Assembly (NCBI GenBank): GCA_023446155.1
Contig: JAEXIT010000010.1
Coordinates: 124,001 to 188,000, forward strand
Length of the DNA: 64,000 nt
From: Bacteroidota bacterium
GTDB lineage: Bacteria > Bacteroidota > Bacteroidia > Flavobacteriales > Flavobacteriaceae
Direction: 5' to 3'
Below are positions 58,662 through 64,000 of the stretch, piece by piece; within the stretch, counting starts at the first letter, position 1, and each line of letters begins with the position of its first letter. The notes beneath the pieces were generated by a model, which saw nothing but the letters and a program-made list of their open reading frames with translations, was not told where the DNA came from and made no database searches. The position numbers were made by a program, and so were the translations under genes.

Positions 58662-61616
58662 TTATTTAATGTCTAAAACAGCTTTTATTTGCGCATGACT
58701 TCCCATATGAGGTGTAGTACTTTCATGAATATCTTTTCTAATTAATTGCATCGTACTTTTTAAATTTTCATCTAAATCATCCAAATGATGCCAAGTCAAT
58801 TCCAATTCCGTTGTAATTTTTCTACCTAAAGAAGGCGTAATTCCCAAAGCATTCCATGCATTCGTAAAGTCTGCAGGACGTTCAACCCCTGTTATAGGAA
58901 TTTTGACTTCCCCACCAAATTTAGCAATTTTATTTAATGCATCGTTAAGTACTTCTTCAGAAACACCCGGTATACTCTTACCATTACCCAATCTGCCTTG
59001 TTCGTTTAGGTACATTTTTAATCCTTTAAAATCAGGCGAAGTACCATTACCACTTGCCGGAATATCGTACCCTTTTTTTGTAGTTGCCTCCGGTTTATAT
59101 ACCGACTTACTGCTTTTTAACTGATTATTTGAAGCTTCAACAATTGCTTTACGTTCCGAATCGCTTTTACTCATGAACGAAATGTATTTTTCAATCTGTT
59201 CTTCAGTACCTCTAAACATAATTTTACCTTCGTGTAGAATATCTAAATTTTTAGTCGCACCATCCGCTTTTATTAGTTTGAAGCCTCTTTTTTCTAAAAA
59301 GTCTTTGTGTTTTGAGGAAAGATATTTTCCGATATCGTCCAAAGTTATTTTACCGCTTTTCGCATTCTCGAAGGCTTCTTTTAGTGCTTTTAACTCATCG
59401 TCGGTAAGACTATCGACACTTTTAATTAGTTTTTGCAACTGTAATTCTATCAGGAAATTCCTAAAAGAAACAATCCCTCTTTTAATACTAATCCGTGCCA
59501 ACTGCGCCAGATCTGCCAATGCCGCCGGGTTAACTCCAAAATTGAGTGTCGCACCGGATCGTAAGAATTGCTGTGAAACTCTATTAAACTCTGCTGTTAA
59601 CTCTGCCTGTTTTACAATATTAGCCTTTACCTGAGGCGCAAGCTTTTCTATTTTCCCCAGAGTGGTTTTTAATTTTAAAATATCGTCAGCAGTTTTATAA
59701 CTTTTATTAAAGGTATCTGCGGCATCCGTTATGGGTTTGGCAAATTGAAGTACACTGGCAAACGCTGCGGCATCTAACGCTGCACCCGCAATGGCGACGA
59801 CTACCCATGCAAAACTAGGTTCTTCTTTTAATAAGCCTATTTCATACGAATCATAGTCTTTGGAATACTCATCCAAAGCTTCATACACATTATAAACGCT
59901 CATTCCTAACGATATTGCTGTTCCGGCAATAACATAAGGCGTAGCTGCACCCCAGGTAGCCACTATCACAACAATGGAAGCAATAGCCAATCCTATATTA
60001 ATCAAGGTATTCGTCCAATTTATATCACTAATTCTTTGTCGGATCGCTAAATCGTGAATACTATCCTTTATAACCCCTTGTTGTTGATACGACTGCTCCA
60101 ATAACTCCTCGCGCTTAAATACCGCATCCGGGTTCTCCTTTAAATCCTGACGTACATTCTTTGCACTTTCCCGTTTCTTTTTTATAAAGTCGAACAAAAA
60201 TGTTTCAAATTCTTTTTGAGAACGTACCTCCGCCAATCCTTTATGATCAAATGTTTTGTCTTTAAAAAGAAACGAATCCAGTGCTCTTACCTGATCAATA
60301 CCTCTTGTCATTTGGGCTTCTCCCTCATTATGCGTCTCAAGTCTTCGCATTTCAAGTGTTGGAGAATCATTTTTGTTAGGCATCATTAAGGCTCCAAATC
60401 GCTTATCATCTCCATCTTTTATATTTTTTGCGGCACCACTATTGGCAAATGTGGTATACAGTTTTGTGAGTACTCCTTCCTGTTTGAGTCGTTCCTCTTC
60501 TTTGTACAAAATATGTTCATACTTACTGATATAATCATCCGCCATACGAACTGTTTCATCACGGAAAGCATCGACATATGCATTAATCATATCTTCAAAG
60601 TCCTGAAGATCTTTAAAGCCATATTTTTTTGCCTTTTCATCAAGTTCTGGTTTCATGGTTAATACCGCAATTGCACCTGAACCATCTACAGACATCATTA
60701 ATGTAGTTCTGTAGCTTCTGTATTCTTCATAAAACTTTTCCAGTCCAAATAATTTGGCTTCTAAAATATCGCGTTCGTTTAGCGCTTCTTCTCTATCTTT
60801 TGCCTTTTTTAAATAGTTTTCAACGGACTTTCTCAAATCGGCCGCTTCCAATGTACTTCCGGTCGATTTGTTCATCATGTCTTCCCATTGTACATCGGTA
60901 ATCCCTAAATATTTTTTCAGACTGGAAACAGGAACGGTACAAAAAATGTCTTTTCCGATGTAATCTTTATAGGTTTTCGTTCCAATATCCCATACGAGAT
61001 CCGTGACTACGCCAAAAATCTTCTTATCTAAAAATTCGAAAAATGCCTGATCACTTTTAAGATCCATAGGAATAAGTCCAACTCTAAGTCGTACCTTTTT
61101 ATCTTCCGGAGCCGCTTCAGGAAGCGATTCCGTTTCTTCTTGTTTTTCTCCGTTTTTTTCTTCTGATAGCTGGTTTTTATAGCTGTTTTCTTCACTGCTT
61201 TTTTCCTGTGTTGCCAGTACCTCATCCAGTTTTAATAAGGTCGTAGCATTCAAAATGAGTGAAACCGTAATATTATGTTCGCTTTGGAAAGCAACGAGTG
61301 CCCTTTGGGTTTCGTTCAGAAAAAAAGTATTTTCATCAACCGTATAGCCTAGTTTCCTTAATGCCCTGTTTAGTATTAATACCGCCTGTTTATTATCCCG
61401 GAACCCAAGAGTCGCCTGCCCATTTTCTATTTTTTTAAACGCCTGATTCCGAAAGGGTTCATAGGTTAGTTTAGTTACCTCATTTTTAGTCAGACTTATA
61501 GTCGCATCCTGATCGGTTATACCAACCTGCTCCGCGTTCCCGACTTGAGAATAATTATTATTTTTTTCTTCTTTTTTTACAGCTCTTGGCGCAAATGTTT
61601 TTTGAAGTCTGCTCAT
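58662..61616 (-). CDS. Polymorphic toxin with PG-binding-like N-terminus and WHH/HNH nuclease C-terminus
   Basis: 984 residues, no signal peptide. An Asn/Lys-rich lead (1-70) is followed by a peptidoglycan_binding_1-like fold (about 75-135; VLILNRALRKLGYTVDE, QRALVAFQSEHNI). A long coiled region (about 280-530) leads to hydrophobic segments (about 540-635; GLAIASIVVIVATWGAATPY). The last 45 residues carry a WHH-type HNH nuclease: WHH at 942-944, then His964, His970 and His974. The SMI1 protein lies downstream. The missing signal and the upstream eCIS-type ATPase suggest loading into a contractile injection particle; inference. Confidence 0.82.
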   Translation of the reverse strand: MSRLQKTFAPRAVKKEEKNNNYSQVGNAEQVGITDQDATISLTKNEVTKLTYEPFRNQAFKKIENGQATLGFRDNKQAVLILNRALRKLGYTVDENTFFLNETQRALVAFQSEHNITVSLILNATTLLKLDEVLATQEKSSEENSYKNQLSEEKNGEKQEETESLPEAAPEDKKVRLRVGLIPMDLKSDQAFFEFLDKKIFGVVTDLVWDIGTKTYKDYIGKDIFCTVPVSSLKKYLGITDVQWEDMMNKSTGSTLEAADLRKSVENYLKKAKDREEALNERDILEAKLFGLEKFYEEYRSYRTTLMMSVDGSGAIAVLTMKPELDEKAKKYGFKDLQDFEDMINAYVDAFRDETVRMADDYISKYEHILYKEEERLKQEGVLTKLYTTFANSGAAKNIKDGDDKRFGALMMPNKNDSPTLEMRRLETHNEGEAQMTRGIDQVRALDSFLFKDKTFDHKGLAEVRSQKEFETFLFDFIKKKRESAKNVRQDLKENPDAVFKREELLEQSYQQQGVIKDSIHDLAIRQRISDINWTNTLINIGLAIASIVVIVATWGAATPYVIAGTAISLGMSVYNVYEALDEYSKDYDSYEIGLLKEEPSFAWVVVAIAGAALDAAAFASVLQFAKPITDAADTFNKSYKTADDILKLKTTLGKIEKLAPQVKANIVKQAELTAEFNRVSQQFLRSGATLNFGVNPAALADLAQLARISIKRGIVSFRNFLIELQLQKLIKSVDSLTDDELKALKEAFENAKSGKITLDDIGKYLSSKHKDFLEKRGFKLIKADGATKNLDILHEGKIMFRGTEEQIEKYISFMSKSDSERKAIVEASNNQLKSSKSVYKPEATTKKGYDIPASGNGTSPDFKGLKMYLNEQGRLGNGKSIPGVSEEVLNDALNKIAKFGGEVKIPITGVERPADFTNAWNALGITPSLGRKITTELELTWHHLDDLDENLKSTMQLIRKDIHESTTPHMGSHAQIKAVLDIK

Positions 61617-61641
61617 ATCGTATTCGTTGCTATATCGTAGG

Positions 61642-63126
61642 TTAAAGGTTTTTTGCCAATTCTGATTTTCTTGTAAATGGTTTTATACGGGCCTGATTTT
61701 TACCAAATGCTTTTTCACTTTCTATCGTTAAAAACGGGCTTATCAATGGATGGGTAATTATCGCTTCCCCGTTGCTGTGTAAGGCTATGGCAACATTTTT
61801 CATAATGTTGCGAATATTGGAACCGGTATAGGAGTATTCGTTGATCAAATATTCTAAAAGTTCATCGTCTTCAAACCTTGCATTTTTAGGGAGGTATTGT
61901 TTCCATAGCGCTTCGCGGGCTACTTCAGTTGGACGTATTACGTTTATGGATAAATCGATTCGTCGCTTAAACGCATCATCCATATTGTTTTCAAAATTGG
62001 AGGCCAGAATTGTAAGTCCGTCGAATTTTTCGATCCGTTGTAGCAAATACGACACTTCCTGATTGGCGTACCGATCGTGGGCGTCTTTTACGTCGGAACG
62101 TTTTCCGAATAGCGAATCGGCTTCATCAAAGAAAAGCATGCAGTTTTTCCCTTGCAGACGGTTAAAAAGGACTTCCAGATTTTTTTCCGTTTCGCCTATA
62201 TATTTACTCACCACCTGCGAAAGGTCCACATGGTACATGTCAATGCCGAAAGTATTCGCGAGTATTCCGGCCAGCATCGTTTTTCCGGTTCCCGGTGCAC
62301 CATAGAATAAGGCGATAAATCCAGGTTTAAATTTGTGCTGATCACTTGAAAAAAAGCCGCTTTCTAACGCTTTAATATAATTTCCGATCGGTTGGATTTG
62401 CGTTCTCACCAAAGGTTCTAAAACAATATCATCTAAAGTCAGCTCCGATTGATACAAACTTCCGGGAAAATAGGTTCCATGATCCAATCGTGGTTTTTTA
62501 CCGGATAAAAAATATCGCAGGTAGGCTTTGTCCAACTCGATCTTCCCATGAATAAATTCGGAATCGGAACGATTGTAAATAATATCATTTTGTAATAATA
62601 CACTTCCTTCCAGCAGTTGCGCATTATAATGGGCCCATAATGATAAATTTTTTCCCGCCAATAAAAAGAGTGCTGTTTGAAATGTGGGCTTAAAGGTTCG
62701 GTTAAATTTGTCGTATTCTCCGCCTACCTCTATGACTAAAGCGTTGCTGCTTTCTTCTATTTGCACAAACGATCTGAATAACGACGGATAGTAAGCCGAG
62801 GCTATTCCTAAAATCAATAGTACCCGATCCATTTCCTGAAGTTGATGTGTCTTGATTGTCATTCCGTATGGTGAATGGGAATCAATTTTCGGTAATTCCG
62901 GAATTTTCCCAAAAGATTCGTCTGTTGCTTTTCCCGCTAAAAACAGCTCCTTACAACGGATCGTTATTAAAGCGTCCAACCACTCTATGTCTTTATTAAG
63001 GGAATCGTGTTGTGTTGGATTTTTTTTCGATATATCGATTTGCTGTTTCACTTTTTCAGCGCCATGTATTTCTTCTTTTATATATTTTTCCGAAATAATT
63101 TCATGGGAATGGATAGAATGGCTCAT
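61642..63126 (-). CDS. eCIS-type AAA+ ATPase
   Basis: 494 residues from ATG 63126 (MSHSIHSHEI), preceded by a purine-rich RBS-like GGAAAAAGAG; ATG 63153 is an in-frame alternative. The C-terminal AAA+ module (about 255-470) has Walker A GAPGTGKT, the pore segment SKYIGETEKN, Walker B LFFDEADSLFGKRSDVKD, and the Arg finger region KRRIDLSI. This module is the form seen in the ATPases of extracellular contractile injection systems (Afp15 type). The N-terminal 250 residues are less conserved. No sheath, tube or baseplate gene is in the window. It lies 25 bases before the toxin gene. Confidence 0.85.
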   Translation of the reverse strand: MSHSIHSHEIISEKYIKEEIHGAEKVKQQIDISKKNPTQHDSLNKDIEWLDALITIRCKELFLAGKATDESFGKIPELPKIDSHSPYGMTIKTHQLQEMDRVLLILGIASAYYPSLFRSFVQIEESSNALVIEVGGEYDKFNRTFKPTFQTALFLLAGKNLSLWAHYNAQLLEGSVLLQNDIIYNRSDSEFIHGKIELDKAYLRYFLSGKKPRLDHGTYFPGSLYQSELTLDDIVLEPLVRTQIQPIGNYIKALESGFFSSDQHKFKPGFIALFYGAPGTGKTMLAGILANTFGIDMYHVDLSQVVSKYIGETEKNLEVLFNRLQGKNCMLFFDEADSLFGKRSDVKDAHDRYANQEVSYLLQRIEKFDGLTILASNFENNMDDAFKRRIDLSINVIRPTEVAREALWKQYLPKNARFEDDELLEYLINEYSYTGSNIRNIMKNVAIALHSNGEAIITHPLISPFLTIESEKAFGKNQARIKPFTRKSELAKNL

Positions 63127-63186
63127 AACTCTTTTTCCGTTTTTTAAAGCCATTTATGCTTTCGATGGCTGTCTTTTTATAAGCCC

Positions 63187-63214
63187 CAAAAGTATCAGAA
63201 GCAATCTTATCCAA
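63187..63214 (-). promoter_or_regulatory. Full consensus promoter for the ATPase-toxin-immunity operon
   Basis: The minus strand reads TTG (63212-63214), 17 bases, then TACTTTTG (63187-63194): the TTG-N17-TAnnTTTG pattern of Bacteroidota. The start would be near 63180, so the leader to ATG 63126 is about 54 bases. Confidence 0.75.
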
Positions 63215-63273
63215 CTAGTTATTAAGCCATTGTATTCTGTCTTTGCAGTAAAAGCCTTTTCAGCGCAATAAAA

Positions 63274-63297
63274 AAGGACAATCTAAAGATTGTCCTT
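63274..63297 (-). terminator. Terminator of the HxlR regulator gene
   Basis: AAGGACAATC (63274-63283) and GATTGTCCTT (63288-63297) form a perfect 10-bp stem with a 4-base loop. Confidence 0.88.
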
Positions 63298-63334
63298 ATA
63301 TCATTTTCCGGAGTTGTAGAAATATCCGTGCGTT

Positions 63335-63649
63335 TTATTCCGAAGTGAGCTCCAGTTGCCTGAAAATAGGCACCAATGAAAGTCCTTTTTCCGTCAAACT
63401 ATATTCGATATGAAGTGGTTTTTGCCGAATCACTTTCTTTTCCAGTAGGCCGATTTCTTCCAACTCACGCAAAGCAACTGAAATGGTTTGTTTGTTGGCG
63501 CCTTGTATCACGCGCAATACCGTATTAAAGCGTATAGGCCCTTCCAATGCCTGACGCAATAGCTGTAATTTGTATTTTCCGGATAATAATTTTAACAATG
63601 CCTCGGCCGGGCAATCGTATGCTGTATTTGGTTCTTTTTCCATAGTCAT
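63335..63649 (-). CDS. HxlR-family winged-helix regulator
   Basis: 104 residues. The HxlR pattern is CPAEALLKLLSGKYKLQLLR at the start, then PIRFNTVLRVIQGANKQTIS, ALRELEEIGLLEKKV and YSLTEKGLSLVPIF. Cys13 is at the position used for redox or aldehyde sensing in HypR- and HxlR-type regulators. It is divergent from a DsbA-family gene, so thiol stress control of that gene is plausible. An alternative start is ATG 63643. Confidence 0.9.
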   Translation of the reverse strand: MTMEKEPNTAYDCPAEALLKLLSGKYKLQLLRQALEGPIRFNTVLRVIQGANKQTISVALRELEEIGLLEKKVIRQKPLHIEYSLTEKGLSLVPIFRQLELTSE

Positions 63650-63689
63650 CTTTTTCAGACTAGTTGACTGGTGTCAAAATTCTTTCAAA

Positions 63690-63702
63690 CTTTGTATCAA
63701 AG
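63690..63702. promoter_or_regulatory. Short palindrome between HxlR and DsbA genes
   Basis: CTTTG-TAT-CAAAG is a perfect 5-bp inverted repeat with a 3-base spacer in the 79-base divergent region. It is a candidate HxlR operator. Confidence 0.45.
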
Positions 63703-63728
63703 CTACAAATTTATTAGCAATCGAATCC

Positions 63729-64000
63729 ATGAAGCTATTCTCGTTAGTATTAATTCTGATTGGCAGTATGAGTTGTCAATCGCAAACGCAATCCAAAATG
63801 ACCGAAAACAAAACCAATCCGCTACTGTGTGATCCGGAAACAGGATCCTGTGAAATACCCTCGACCGCAACACAGGGACAATCCGAAGCCATACCTGTTG
63901 GAAACAAACCGATAAAAATAATTTATTATACCGATCCGATTTGTTCATCCTGTTGGGGAATCGAACCACAATTGCGCAAGCTAAAATTAGAATACGGTTC
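63729..64000 (+). CDS. DsbA-family thioredoxin-fold lipoprotein, 5' part
   Basis: The first 90 codons are in the window; the rest lies past the edge. The signal MKLFSLVLILIGSMSC has a lipobox with Cys16. After a linker with two extra Cys (LLCDPETGSCEIP), a thioredoxin-fold starts at KIIYYTDPICSSCWGIEPQL, where CSSC is the active site. The TDPxCxxCWG form is typical of the DsbA/FrnE-like group. It would oxidise or isomerise disulfides in the periplasm. The divergent HxlR gene may regulate it. Confidence 0.85.
   Translation, partial: MKLFSLVLILIGSMSCQSQTQSKMTENKTNPLLCDPETGSCEIPSTATQGQSEAIPVGNKPIKIIYYTDPICSSCWGIEPQLRKLKLEYG

Overview
The window comes from a member of the Bacteroidota, most likely a Flavobacterium-like Flavobacteriaceae. 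Evidence: a moderately AT-rich sequence with short intergenic spaces; Bacteroidota-type -7 promoter boxes (TAnnTTTG) in front of many genes, one with a correctly spaced -33 TTG; type IX secretion (T9SS) cargo with a gliding-motility-type C-terminal domain; a TonB receptor with a carboxypeptidase-like N-terminal domain; lipoproteins with short SPaseII signals; and the menaquinone pathway. Many gene ends carry clear hairpin terminators.

Layout. 1-2833: N-terminal part of a huge secreted Ig-like repeat protein (minus). 3480-6821: housekeeping operon of a DUF2520 Rossmann protein, kdsC, a UbiA-type prenyltransferase, maf and a minimal MscS channel. 6975-12119: an exported Arg/Gly-rich protein, an exported PIG-L deacetylase, and a micro-membrane protein followed by a Na+/solute symporter. 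12207-16062 (minus): four immunity-like genes (DUF1963/YwqG-like, two unknown, SUKH/SMI1-like) and a small secreted repeat protein. 16363-20504: a cyclase/formamidase and a 1101-residue PKD/T9SS protein. 20699-26789: a menaquinone cluster (menC, metallo-beta-lactamase-fold hydrolase, menA, two PH-domain membrane proteins, menB); menD lies apart at 42580-44238. 26860-30261: exported C1 peptidase, serine hydrolase lipoprotein, DOPA-dioxygenase-like protein with a palindromic operator over its promoter. 30556-37429: a four-gene outer-membrane operon (TonB receptor, DUF4876 lipoprotein, DUF6850-like barrel, di-haem cytochrome c peroxidase). 37467-49906: ordinary metabolic genes. 49900-53857: small accessory genes, including a caspase/CHAT-like protein without its catalytic residues and an AT-rich orphan.

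The most unusual part is 53929-63126. On the minus strand it holds (i) an eCIS-type AAA+ ATPase, a 984-residue polymorphic toxin with a peptidoglycan-binding-like N-terminus and a WHH-type HNH nuclease C-terminus, and a SMI1/KNR4 immunity protein, all behind a full consensus promoter; (ii) tRNA-Val with a degenerate tandem copy; (iii) a tightly coupled operon of a 129-residue ubiquitin-like protein ending in Gly-Gly, a DUF4132 protein and a stand-alone E1/ThiF adenylyltransferase. The last is the best candidate for an undescribed system: a Ubl-activation module with no E2 or deubiquitinase beside it. The window ends in an HxlR regulator divergent from a DsbA-family lipoprotein cut by the window edge.

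All functional calls are from reading the sequences; no database search was run, and DUF numbers are from recalled family features.
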